Part shown: positions 52,525-61,255 of the stretch, one piece after another
How positions within the stretch are numbered: the first letter of the stretch is position 1
Layout: each line of letters begins with the position of its first letter
NCBI RefSeq assembly: GCF_018614035.1
Contig: NZ_JAGGPA010000011.1
Coordinates: 62,001-126,000 of the forward strand
Length of the DNA: 64,000 bases
Reading direction: 5' to 3'
Origin: Streptomyces sp. ISL-96
GTDB taxonomy: Bacteria > Actinomycetota > Actinomycetes > Streptomycetales > Streptomycetaceae
Position numbers and translations under genes: made by a program
The notes under the pieces: model-generated
What the model was told of the DNA's origin: nothing
The model's input: only the letters and a program-made list of their open reading frames with translations
Database searches by the model: none

Positions 52525-53993
52525 CCTCGGCTCCGTTCCTCAGCGGTCGGCGACGGCGTCTGCGGCTTGGCCACGGGGGCGGCCTGCGCCTGCGGCGGCA
52601 CAGCGACGCGCAGCCAGAACACGCTGATGACCAGGGCCAGGCCGGCTACCACGGTGGAGAAGGCGAAGACATGCGCATACGGGTCGAGGCCCCGGCCGCC
52701 CCCGTCCCCCATGCTCTGCTGCATGATCACCGCCAGTGCGGCGATGCCCAGCGCGCCGCCGAACTGCCGGGCGGTGGTGTTCATACCGCTGGCCGCGGCG
52801 AACCGGGTGGGCGGAGCGCTCAGCGCCGCCGACGCCGAGGTGCCCATGGTGGACGCGCCCATGCCGATGCCGACCAGGCATCCCGCGGGCAGCCAGAAGG
52901 CGAGGAAGGAGGGGTCTTCGGTGAGCCCGAAGACCATCCAGAGGCCGCAGGCCACGAAGGCCGTCAGCCCGGCCAGCGTGGCGCCCCGCGGACCGCCCAG
53001 CCTCGGAGCCAGCCGGCTCATGGCCAGTGCGGCGACGGAAGCGGCGACCGCGCCCGGTGTCATGGCGAAGCCCGCCTTGAGCTCGGAGTACTGCCAGGAC
53101 CCCGTCAGGTAGAGCACGCTGACCAGCAGCCAGGGGTACTGCGCCATGCCGTACAGGAGCGACACCACGTTCGTGACGGCGAAGGAACGATTGCCCAGCA
53201 GGGACGCTTCGAGAGCCGGCGCCGGATGCTTCCTGGAACGCAGTACGGCGACGACTCCGCCGGCGGCTCCGCCTACGAGACAGGCCAGCGTCCTGGCGTC
53301 CCACCAGCCCCAGGAGCCGCCCTCGGTGACTCCCAGGGTCGTGGCGCCGACCGCGAGAGCGACCAGAAGCGTGCCCAGCGGGTCCGGAATCTGCTTCTTG
53401 CCCGAGTCCGCGGGACGGGGCAGGAGCCGTACCGCCGCGAAGATCAGCAGGATGCCGAACGGGAGGTTGACGTAGAACACCGAGCGCCAGCCGAACAGGT
53501 CGACCAGCACCCCGCCGACGCTGGGACCGACCGCCGCGGCGAACGCCGAGGCCGCGCTCCACAGCCCGATGGACTTCACCCGTTGGTCCGCCGGCCCGTC
53601 GAGGAGCAGAATCGCCAGCGACGCCGGGATCATGGCGGCGGCGCCGATCCCCTGGAGCCCGCGGGTGACGATGAGCACGGGCAGGTTGGGCGCGATGCCG
53701 CACAACAGCGAGGCCGCGGTGAAAATCCCGATGCCGAGGAGGAACAGACGCCTGCGCCCCAGTACGTCCGACAGCCGTCCGGCCGGCACCAGGAGCGCCG
53801 CGAACATCACCGCGTAGGCGCTGATGACCCAGGAGAGGTCGGGTAACGAGGCGGTGGGGAAGTCCCTGGACAGGTCCGGCACCGCCAGGTTGGTGACGGT
53901 GGAGTCGAGCATCGCGAGGAAGGTACCCCCGGACGCCGTCAGCGTCACCGCGAGATACCCCCGCCGCTTGTTGGCGGGTTCAGACGTCGTCAC
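52521..53993 (-). CDS. MFS drug exporter, DHA2 (14-helix) family
   Basis: A 490-residue proton-driven exporter. Typical marks are TFLAMLDSTVTNLAVPDL (motif D1), the loop GRLSDVLGRRRLFLLG (motif A) and PSVGGVLVDLFGWRSVFYVN (motif C plus the family's G-W-R-W-like signature). About 14 membrane segments can be drawn. The GTG at 53993 follows AGGAG. Such pumps often carry self-resistance for metabolite clusters; the diiron enzyme gene is directly upstream on the same strand. Confidence 0.88.
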   Translation of the reverse strand: MTTSEPANKRRGYLAVTLTASGGTFLAMLDSTVTNLAVPDLSRDFPTASLPDLSWVISAYAVMFAALLVPAGRLSDVLGRRRLFLLGIGIFTAASLLCGIAPNLPVLIVTRGLQGIGAAAMIPASLAILLLDGPADQRVKSIGLWSAASAFAAAVGPSVGGVLVDLFGWRSVFYVNLPFGILLIFAAVRLLPRPADSGKKQIPDPLGTLLVALAVGATTLGVTEGGSWGWWDARTLACLVGGAAGGVVAVLRSRKHPAPALEASLLGNRSFAVTNVVSLLYGMAQYPWLLVSVLYLTGSWQYSELKAGFAMTPGAVAASVAALAMSRLAPRLGGPRGATLAGLTAFVACGLWMVFGLTEDPSFLAFWLPAGCLVGIGMGASTMGTSASAALSAPPTRFAAASGMNTTARQFGGALGIAALAVIMQQSMGDGGGRGLDPYAHVFAFSTVVAGLALVISVFWLRVAVPPQAQAAPVAKPQTPSPTAEERSRG

Positions 53994-54068
53994 TATTCAG
54001 CACTCCTGCGGAAACTGGATGTTTACAGACCGGTTACGGCCTTCAGACACGAGGCCGCGCACCGGCGG

Positions 54069-55151
54069 TCAGGCGTCGGGGCCGCCCAGCGTGATCACTT
54101 TCTCGACCTGCTCGATCCTGGCCCGGTCGAGATCAGTGGCGATCTTCTCGTCCTGCTCCATGAGTGCGTCGAGGTCGTGATGCTCGTACCCGATGATGCC
54201 CATCTCGCCGAACGCGTGCTGCATCTTCTTTCCGAAGAGGCCGATGTCCTTGAGCGTCGGAACAATGCGGGAGAAGAGGTGGCTTCGGAAGGCACGGAAG
54301 TGCTCCGACTCGCGCATGAACTTGATGCATTCGTCCGCGTCGATGTCGAGATTGCGCCAGACCTCTTCGCCGACGAACCGCTCCTGCATCTGGTAGCAGG
54401 CCTCGATGCAGAACTCTTCACGCTCGTCCCGTTCCGCCTGCGTGAGTTCCGGATAGTACTCGCGCAGCGCGAGCCGGCCGAATGCCACATGCCGGGCCTC
54501 GTCCTGCATCACATAGGTATTGAGCGCCTGGGCCAGCGGCTCCGTGGCATTGTCCCGGATCAGCCCGAACGCCGCGAGTGCCAGTCCTTCGATGAGCACC
54601 TGCATGCCCAGATAGGTCATGTCCCAGCGCGAGTCGGAAATGACGTCGTTGAGGATGGACTTGAGACTGGGATTGATCGGATACGCGAGCTCCAGCTTTT
54701 CCCTGAGGTAGCGAGAATAGACTTCGACGTGACGCGCCTCGTCCATCACCTGGGTCGCCGCATAGAACTTGGAATCAAGATCGGGCACCGTGTGCACGAT
54801 CTTCGAGGAACAGATCAGCGCACCCTGCTCACCGTGCAGGAATTGCGAGAACTGCCACGAGGCAAGGTGATGGCGGACAACACCCTTTTCCTTCTGGCTG
54901 AGCTTGTCCCATACCCGGGATCCGTAGATGGCAATGGTCTGTTCCGGCACGCCCATGGGGTTGTTGAGGTCGACGTCGATCGACCAGTCAAGCCGCTCGG
55001 CGGCGTCCCACTGTTTCTGCTTGCCCTTCTCGTACAGGCCGAGCAGCCGGTCGCGGCCCTCGTCGTATTCCCAGTCGAACACCGTCGTTGCCCCGCTGGG
55101 CACTTGCCACCGTGTCTGTTCGACCGGGAGTGCGTAGATGCGTGTGCTCAC
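54069..55151 (-). CDS. Ferritin-like diiron oxidase/oxygenase (R2-like)
   Basis: A 360-residue four-helix-bundle protein with a complete, nearly symmetric diiron site: E108, then E138/H141 in DEARHVEVY, and E188 (LIEGL), then E218/H221 in DEARHVAFG; both halves use the same 30-residue spacing. This fits ferritin-like oxygenases related to R2 and AurF-type N-oxygenases rather than iron storage. No tyrosyl-radical partner or reductase alpha gene is adjacent, so an RNR role is unlikely. The GTG at 55151 follows GGAGGA. Substrate unknown; likely a tailoring or precursor enzyme in the cluster. Confidence 0.8.
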   Translation of the reverse strand: MSTRIYALPVEQTRWQVPSGATTVFDWEYDEGRDRLLGLYEKGKQKQWDAAERLDWSIDVDLNNPMGVPEQTIAIYGSRVWDKLSQKEKGVVRHHLASWQFSQFLHGEQGALICSSKIVHTVPDLDSKFYAATQVMDEARHVEVYSRYLREKLELAYPINPSLKSILNDVISDSRWDMTYLGMQVLIEGLALAAFGLIRDNATEPLAQALNTYVMQDEARHVAFGRLALREYYPELTQAERDEREEFCIEACYQMQERFVGEEVWRNLDIDADECIKFMRESEHFRAFRSHLFSRIVPTLKDIGLFGKKMQHAFGEMGIIGYEHHDLDALMEQDEKIATDLDRARIEQVEKVITLGGPDA

Positions 55152-55533
55152 AGGCGTTCCTCCAAACGGCGACAGCCCATGCACTTCGGACACAGCAGTA
55201 CACAGGTCAAGAGGAAGTACGCGCCAAGTCTCGTCCACTGGTGGCTCACGAGGCATTGGGGATAACCCTGGGCAGGAGCCGGCCAGGGGCCAGGGGTGCC
55301 ACGATGAACAAGCCGTCCGCCATCGCTCTCCAGGCACGGCAACTGCGAATCAGCCAACGTTCGTGGCAGGTTTCAGGTCAACTCCTCACCGTGCGGATGC
55401 AAATATGCAATAACCATCGATAATCTGCACGATGGACCACCCTGCTGCTAGTGTGCAAGGCGCAATATGCGACACGCGGGGGAGCGGTCCGCACCAGCGC
55501 GGACGTGCGTCCTGATGCGACGACGGGGGGGCG
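55152..55533. other. Divergent intergenic region, no gene seen
   Basis: This 382-base space between the diiron gene and the LuxR regulator should hold both promoters. The right part (about 55388-55450) is AT-rich for the window and contains the direct repeat TGCAAATATGCAATAAC. A 39-codon frame starting near 55303 has poor codon bias and is not supported. Confidence 0.6.
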
Positions 55534-58500
55534 ATGACACGTACCGGCCGTAATCTGCGCCAGCATGCCATTTCACCCGATTCAGACGTGTGGGGTACAG
55601 CGGGGACTGCGCCCAGTCACACGCAATCAGAGACTCTTGCCGGACGGCGAGATGTATTACGGACACTGAGCGACGCACTCCGCCAGGTAGGAGGGCGCCA
55701 GCCAGTTGCCCGGCTTGTCAAAATAACGGGCGACCCAGGAATCGGCAAGAGTGCGGTATTGGGGAAGTTCGCCGCCATCGCGCGTTCCGGGAACTCCCAC
55801 GTATTCACCGGCAGGGTGGACCGTCAAGAGGATACCGCGCCATTCGGCCTTTTCTCCGACGCTTTCGACGACCAGCACGATCTCGTGCGCACGGCGGTGG
55901 AGGCTCTTCCTCCCTCGCAGCGCGAGGAGTTGAAAATCGCTCTCCGGCTGACCAGGGACTGCGACGCAGAACACGCGGCAGATGCCGTGAAGACCATGGC
56001 GCGGACCGGCTTCCGCTCCGTACGCGGATTTCTGGAGCAACTGTCCGTGCCCCGGCTGGTTCTCGTCCTTGACGACTATCACGCCGCCGATCAGGCCTCT
56101 GTCGAACTGCTCGGCAGTCTGCTGCGCCGGCCGCCGCGGGCGCCCATGCTGTTCGTGATCGCGTATCGAAATCGACAGGCGACGCCCTCACTGCAGGCGG
56201 CCCTCCGGGGCCGATCCGAACAGGTGATCGTCGAACATGTGCATCTTGAACCACTTCTCGAAGAGGAGGCAAGCCAGATACTGGCCGGCGAGGCCACCGC
56301 CATCAACCGTCAACGCCTCTACCGGGAGAGCCGCGGCAACCCCGGGTATCTGAAGGCGCTCATCTCCGAAGAGCCCGTATTCACCGCACGCGACGACCTG
56401 GGTCGGCTCAACCAGACCCCGCGCTTCGGGAATTACGCCCGGTACACCGAGGAATTGGTGCCGCTCCGGCCGGAGATGAGGGAGGTGATCGATGCCGCCG
56501 CCGTCGTCGGCCACGAGTTCGAGGCGGGGCTGCTCACGCAGATGCTGGGCCGGACCGAGACCGCGGTCCTGAACACCATCGGCGAGCTGATCCGGCGCGA
56601 CCTCGTCCACCCGGTCGTACCCGGGCAGTACTTCGCCTTCCGGCACCCGGTGGTCCACCGGGCCGTATACAACTACAGCGAGCTGAGCTGGCGCGTGGAC
56701 ATGCACCTGCGCGCCGACGAGGCTCTGTGCACCCGTGGCGCCTCCGCCGTCGAGCGCGCCCCGCACGTGGAACAGTGGATCAAGCACGGCGATCTCGCCG
56801 CGGTCGACGTCCTCGCCGAAGCGGCCGAGGCCATGGCCTCCACCGACCCCGGCACGGCATCGGCCTGGCTCACCACCGCGCTGCGCGCCCTGCCGCAACA
56901 GCCCCGGTTCGAGGGCCGGCGGGCCGGCATGATGACCCAGCTCGCGGAAGCGCGCGGGGCAACGGGCCAGCTGCAGGAGTGCCGCGATCTCATGCACGAG
57001 GCGCTGAGCATCCTGCCCAGGGATCCGGCGCCCGCCCACGCCCGCGCCGTGGCCTTCGCGGCGATGGTGCAGCGGCTGCTCGGCGGCCGCGAGGAGACGG
57101 ACGCCATGCTGCGCATGGAACTGGACGCGCTGGGCAGCGAGGACGCCCTGGTCCGCGCATCGCTCCAGTTCGAGATAGCCGCCGGCCAGCTGCACAGCGG
57201 CGACCCACTGGGCTGCTACCAGTGGGCACAGGAGGCGCTGGCCGTCGTGGAGCGGCACGGGCACCGCCCCCTGCAGGCGTCCTGCCTGGGCCTGATGGCC
57301 ATGGCGAACACCGCCAACGGGTGCACGGAGCTCGCCTACGAGCTGCTCGGGCAGGCCACCACGATCCTGGACGGGATGCTCGACAGCGAACTCGCCCACA
57401 GCCTCGACGCGGTGATCTGGATCGGCTGGAGCGAGGTGCTGCTCGAACGCTGGGACGAAGCGCTCCGGCACTTCGACAAGGGCGTGGGCTTCGCCACCCG
57501 CAGCGGATACCGGCTGTTCATGCCGCACTTGCTGGCCGGGCAGGCGTTCGTACTGCGGGACCGGGGCAAACTCGCCGACGCGCGGATCGCCGTCGAGCAC
57601 GCGGTCTATCTCGCCGAGCGCACGGACAGCCCGGAAGAGCTGGTCAACGCCTACGCGGTGCAGGGCTATGTGGACATCGCGCTCGGCAATCTCGACGGCG
57701 CCCTGCAGAGCTCCTTCGCCGCCACGCTGCAGCCCCGGCACTCGGCCAGCAGCTGGAAGGAGGCACTGGCCCTGCGGGTTCTGAGTGAGGCCAGACTGCT
57801 CAACGGCGACCACGAGGGATGCCTGGCGCTGGTGAGCGAGGCGGGCGGAGCCGACCTGCCGACCGCGGACGCCGGTTCCCGGATCGCCTGGTACGAGTTA
57901 CTCGTACGGGCGGAACTCGCCGCGGACCGGCCGGGGCGGGCCGCGGAGTGGGCGCAGCGCGCCAAGCGGGCGGCGGACCTCCTGGAACAACCCGGCCGCA
58001 TCGCGCTGGCGACGCTGGCCGAGGCGCAGGTGCTGCTCCGTCAGAACCCGGAAAGAGCGCTGGCTCCCGCGCAGCGGGCGGCGGCAGGTCTGGAGGAGGC
58101 CGGCCGGGCGATCGACGCGCTGCGCGCCCGCGTGATCGTGGGCCTCGCCCTGTGGCAGGACGGCCGATTCGACGAATCCGCCCAGGAGTTGAAGGCGACC
58201 CAGCTGGCCTGCGAGCAGCTGGGGGCCTCCGCTCTGGCACGCCAGGCCCGCGTCGAGCGGCGTCGGCTGGCCGCCCGTGCTCCGCGCGCGAAGAATACCG
58301 ACTCGGAGAGCAGCGTGATGGTCCTGACGGGACGGGAGCAGCAGATCGCCGCACTCGTGAGCGACGGGCTGACCAACCGGCTGATCGCCAAGAGGCTGCA
58401 TATCGCGGAGAAGACTGTGGAGATGCATCTGTCGAACGTCTTCGCCAAACTCGGCGTCTCGAACAGGGCGGCCGTCGCCGCGATGGTGACCCGTGGGGGC

Positions 58501-58536
58501 CCGGACTCCCCGCCCGGATTCTCCTCAGGAGACTGA
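55534..58536 (+). CDS. Large ATP-binding LuxR-family (LAL) pathway regulator, two TTA codons
   Basis: A 1000-residue regulator of the MalT/LAL type. Residues ~36-350 are an AAA-like ATPase with Walker A GDPGIGKSA (66-74) and Walker B RLVLVLDDYH; a long helical TPR-like region follows, and the last 65 residues are a LuxR helix-turn-helix (LTGREQQIAALVSDGLTNRL, KTVEMHLSNVFAKLGV). Codon 42 (55657-55659) and codon 789 (57898-57900) are TTA, so translation should depend on the bldA tRNA. It is divergent from the diiron gene and most likely activates the surrounding cluster. Confidence 0.9.
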   Translation: MTRTGRNLRQHAISPDSDVWGTAGTAPSHTQSETLAGRRDVLRTLSDALRQVGGRQPVARLVKITGDPGIGKSAVLGKFAAIARSGNSHVFTGRVDRQEDTAPFGLFSDAFDDQHDLVRTAVEALPPSQREELKIALRLTRDCDAEHAADAVKTMARTGFRSVRGFLEQLSVPRLVLVLDDYHAADQASVELLGSLLRRPPRAPMLFVIAYRNRQATPSLQAALRGRSEQVIVEHVHLEPLLEEEASQILAGEATAINRQRLYRESRGNPGYLKALISEEPVFTARDDLGRLNQTPRFGNYARYTEELVPLRPEMREVIDAAAVVGHEFEAGLLTQMLGRTETAVLNTIGELIRRDLVHPVVPGQYFAFRHPVVHRAVYNYSELSWRVDMHLRADEALCTRGASAVERAPHVEQWIKHGDLAAVDVLAEAAEAMASTDPGTASAWLTTALRALPQQPRFEGRRAGMMTQLAEARGATGQLQECRDLMHEALSILPRDPAPAHARAVAFAAMVQRLLGGREETDAMLRMELDALGSEDALVRASLQFEIAAGQLHSGDPLGCYQWAQEALAVVERHGHRPLQASCLGLMAMANTANGCTELAYELLGQATTILDGMLDSELAHSLDAVIWIGWSEVLLERWDEALRHFDKGVGFATRSGYRLFMPHLLAGQAFVLRDRGKLADARIAVEHAVYLAERTDSPEELVNAYAVQGYVDIALGNLDGALQSSFAATLQPRHSASSWKEALALRVLSEARLLNGDHEGCLALVSEAGGADLPTADAGSRIAWYELLVRAELAADRPGRAAEWAQRAKRAADLLEQPGRIALATLAEAQVLLRQNPERALAPAQRAAAGLEEAGRAIDALRARVIVGLALWQDGRFDESAQELKATQLACEQLGASALARQARVERRRLAARAPRAKNTDSESSVMVLTGREQQIAALVSDGLTNRLIAKRLHIAEKTVEMHLSNVFAKLGVSNRAAVAAMVTRGGPDSPPGFSSGD

Positions 58537-58749
58537 CGCGGCGGGGGCCAGGGAGGCGGGCCTGCCGACCGGGCCCTCCCCGAGGTGTCCGGCCGGCAGG
58601 CCGCACCTCAGGCAGGCCTGGTCGCCGACGGTCGCGTCCGCGCTGTCCTCGCCCTCGGGCACACCCATGCCCGGGCCCAGCGGGATCCCGGCGGAGATCC
58701 CGATGAGCGTCCGCAGCTGGGCGTTGAGTTCCTCCCGTTCGTCTGCCAT
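58525..58749 (-). CDS. Small CxxC protein, 74 residues
   Basis: An acidic 74-residue protein I do not recognise. It has an N-terminal helix (ADEREELNAQLRTLIGI), a Gly/Pro-rich linker and a CLRCGLPAGHLGE segment with one CxxC and a nearby His that could bind a metal. It starts 30 bases after the carboxylase beta stop on the same strand. Acyl-CoA carboxylase epsilon subunits often occupy that position, but the sequence does not resemble them. Its end overlaps the LuxR gene end by 12 bases. Confidence 0.6.
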   Translation of the reverse strand: MADEREELNAQLRTLIGISAGIPLGPGMGVPEGEDSADATVGDQACLRCGLPAGHLGEGPVGRPASLAPAASVS

Positions 58750-58778
58750 GAGATCAGCAACTCCTGTCCTGTCGAGTG

Positions 58779-60383
58779 TCAGAGGGGAATATTGCTGTGC
58801 TTCTTCGGCAGCGGCGCGACCCGCTTGCTCCGCAGCGCGCGCAGCGCCTTGATCACGGCAATCCGCGTCTCGGACGGCGCGATGATGTCGTCTACGCAGC
58901 CGCGTTCGGCCGCGGCGTAGGGGCTGGTAAGCGTCTCCTCGTACTGTTCGGTGAGGGAGCGTTCCAGCGTGGCGGGGTCGTCGGACGCGGCGAGATCGCG
59001 GTGGAAGAGCAGGTCGACGCCGCCGCGGGCGCCCATCACGCCGATCTCCGCGGTCGGCCAGGCGAAGCAGAGGTCCGCGCCCAGCTCCTTCGAGCCCATC
59101 ACCGCGTACCCGCCGCCGAACGCCCTGCGGGTGATGACGGTGATCTTGGGCACGGTGGATTCGATGTACGCGAATCCGAGCTTCGCGCCGCGGCGGATGA
59201 TTCCCCCGTACTCCTGGACCGTCCCCGGCAGGAAGCCCGGGACGTCGACCAGGGTCAGGATCGGCACACCGAACGCATCGCAGAACCGGACGAACCGAGC
59301 GGCCTTCTCCGCGGCGTCGATGTCCAGCGAACCCGCCAGGTGGAGGGGCTGGTTGGCCACCACGCCGATGGTGTGCCCCTCCATTCTGGCGAACCCGCAC
59401 AGAATGTTCTGTGCGAACTCCGGGTGCACCTCGAGCAGGTCCCCGTCGTCCACGAGCCGTTCGATGACCTGGTGCATGTCGTACGGCTGCTCGGAGACGT
59501 CCGGGATCACGGAGTCCAGCTCGAGATCGCCGGCCGTGCCCGCCGCGTCCACGGATGTCGGGTAACTCGGCGGCTCTGTGAGGTTGTTGCTCGGGAGATA
59601 CGACAACAGGTCCTTGACGTACGCGAGGGCGTCCTCCTCGTCCGCCGCCATGTAGTGCGCGTTGCCCGTCCGCCGCGCATGGACGCTCGCCCCGCCCAGC
59701 TCCTCCAGGCCCACCGTCTCGCCGGTCACCGAGCGGATCACGTCAGGGCCGGTCACGAACATGTGCGAGGTACGGTCGACCATGACGATGAAGTCGGTCG
59801 CGGCCGGGGTGTACACCGCGCCCCCGGCGCACACCCCCATGATGACCGAGATCTGCGGGATCATTCCCGACGCGGTGACCACCCGCCTGGCGACCTTGCC
59901 GTACGCGGAGAGGGCCAGCACACCCTCCTGGAGCCGCGCGCCGCTCGAGTCGTTCATGCCGATCACCGGGCAGCCGATCTGCATGGCGATGTCGAGGAGT
60001 TTGCCCACCTTCTCCCCGAACACCTCACCGACGCTGCCGTTGAAGGAGGTCGCGTCCTGGGCGTACACGCACACCTGACGGCCGTCCACGGTTCCCAGGC
60101 CGGTGATCACGCCGTCACCGGCCGGGCGTCGGCCGTCGATGCCGAAGTTGGCCGAGCGATGCCGGGCCAGCGGATCGGTCTCCATGAAGGAACCGTCGTC
60201 CAGGAGCAGTTCGATGCGCTCGCGCGCGGTGTGCTTTCCCAGTACGTGCTGTCGCATCGCTGCCCGGGGTGATCCGGGCCGGCGTGCGAGCCGCTGTCGC
60301 TCCCTGTACTCCTCGATGCGCTCCGCGGTGGTGTGCCGTACGGCCCGTGCCGGCTGGGATGCGGACTCGTTCTGCGTGGTCAT
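58779..60383 (-). CDS. Acyl-CoA carboxylase beta subunit (carboxyltransferase)
   Basis: A 534-residue PccB/AccD-type carboxyltransferase that moves CO2 from carboxybiotin to an acyl-CoA, giving malonyl-, methylmalonyl- or a larger extender. Key blocks are ERIELLLDDGSF, the first oxyanion loop SSGARLQEGV, GVCAGGAVYTPA, LVDVPGFLPGT and the second oxyanion loop RRAFGGGYAVMGS. The ATG overlaps the FMN reductase stop (ATGA). The biotin-carrying alpha subunit is not in view. In this position it probably supplies a special building block. Confidence 0.9.
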   Translation of the reverse strand: MTTQNESASQPARAVRHTTAERIEEYRERQRLARRPGSPRAAMRQHVLGKHTARERIELLLDDGSFMETDPLARHRSANFGIDGRRPAGDGVITGLGTVDGRQVCVYAQDATSFNGSVGEVFGEKVGKLLDIAMQIGCPVIGMNDSSGARLQEGVLALSAYGKVARRVVTASGMIPQISVIMGVCAGGAVYTPAATDFIVMVDRTSHMFVTGPDVIRSVTGETVGLEELGGASVHARRTGNAHYMAADEEDALAYVKDLLSYLPSNNLTEPPSYPTSVDAAGTAGDLELDSVIPDVSEQPYDMHQVIERLVDDGDLLEVHPEFAQNILCGFARMEGHTIGVVANQPLHLAGSLDIDAAEKAARFVRFCDAFGVPILTLVDVPGFLPGTVQEYGGIIRRGAKLGFAYIESTVPKITVITRRAFGGGYAVMGSKELGADLCFAWPTAEIGVMGARGGVDLLFHRDLAASDDPATLERSLTEQYEETLTSPYAAAERGCVDDIIAPSETRIAVIKALRALRSKRVAPLPKKHSNIPL

Positions 60384-60994
60384 CCGGTTACCCCCGCCAT
60401 GGCTTCGCTCGAGCCACCGAACGCCATGGCGAATTCGGTCACTTGACGGCCGACGGTCAGCAGCTGCGTCTCGAATCGGTCGCCGGTCTCCATGCCGGTC
60501 GGGGCCAGCGGATGTTCGGTCGTGTTCAGGGCGACGCCCAGCGGGGTCGGCCAGCCGCGCAGCGCGTGCACGATGGACCGCAGCGCGCACAGGGTGGTCC
60601 CGGCGGACTGCCACCCGGCGGCGGTGACCACACAGCCGACCGCCCGCCCGTCCAGATAGGGGCGGGGGTCGTCCCGGAGGTCCTCCAGATAGTCGAGCGC
60701 GTTCTTGACCAGACCGGAGACGCCGCCGTGATAGCTGGGGCTGGCCAGCAGCACGCCGTCGGCGCGGGCAAGGGCGTCCAGCAATGCGATGGTGGTCTCG
60801 CCGCGCTCTTTGCGCTGCGGCTGGAAGAGCGGCAGTACGCCGAGAGTTCCGGCATCGAAGAGCCGGGTCCGGGCACCGGCCTCCCTCGCCCCCCGCAGCG
60901 CCAGTGCCAGCGCCTTGTCCGTCGTCGATCCAGGTCGTCCCGTGCCGCCGATGCCGACGACCAATGGCTTCATCTCGCCCGGCCACATGGCCAA
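60380..60994 (-). CDS. NADPH-dependent FMN reductase
   Basis: A 204-residue flavodoxin-like reductase. The FMN phosphate loop is GIGGTGRPGSTTDKAL (T/SxRxxS-T style) and the isoalloxazine loop SPSYHGGVSGLVKNALDYLE. Such enzymes supply reduced flavin or reduce quinones. I keep the TTG at 60994, best spaced from GGGGAG; ATGs at 60988 and 60973 are possible. It is coupled to the carboxylase beta gene and could be the electron source for the cluster's diiron enzyme, but that is inference. Confidence 0.82.
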   Translation of the reverse strand: MAMWPGEMKPLVVGIGGTGRPGSTTDKALALALRGAREAGARTRLFDAGTLGVLPLFQPQRKERGETTIALLDALARADGVLLASPSYHGGVSGLVKNALDYLEDLRDDPRPYLDGRAVGCVVTAAGWQSAGTTLCALRSIVHALRGWPTPLGVALNTTEHPLAPTGMETGDRFETQLLTVGRQVTEFAMAFGGSSEAMAGVTG

Positions 60995-61031
60995 GTGAAT
61001 CTTCTCCCCTCCTGGCTGGCCGGCCGGCTGT

Positions 61032-61238
61032 TCAGCCGGCGCGCATGCTGCGTGGGCGCAGATCCGTCCACACGCTTTCGATGTGAGTGAGGCAGTCCTC
61101 CTTGCTGCCGGAGAACCCCTCCGCGTGCCAGCCGTCCGGCATCCGCAGCGACACGTCCCAGATCGAGTACTGCTCCTCCTCGTTGAGCACCACCGCGTAG
61201 GTGGTGGGAGCTGCCGGAGTGCTGTCGTGGTCGGTCAT
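61032..61238 (-). CDS. MbtH-like NRPS chaperone
   Basis: A 68-residue protein with the MbtH signature: YAVVLNEEEQYSIWDVSLRM, then GWHAEGFSGSKEDCLTHIE and VWTDLRPRSMR, including the conserved Trp residues. MbtH proteins bind adenylation domains and promote their folding or activity, so an adenylating enzyme in the same cluster (probably the truncated NRPS-like gene) needs it. The ATG has GGGGAGAGG upstream. It is 17 bases downstream of the amidohydrolase stop. Confidence 0.92.
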   Translation of the reverse strand: MTDHDSTPAAPTTYAVVLNEEEQYSIWDVSLRMPDGWHAEGFSGSKEDCLTHIESVWTDLRPRSMRAG

Positions 61239-61255
61239 GTGCTGCCTCTCCCCCG

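Noticed and set aside
55303..55422. 39-codon frame in the regulator/diiron intergenic space
   Set aside because: Weak codon bias, no recognisable sequence, and the region is better explained as divergent promoters.
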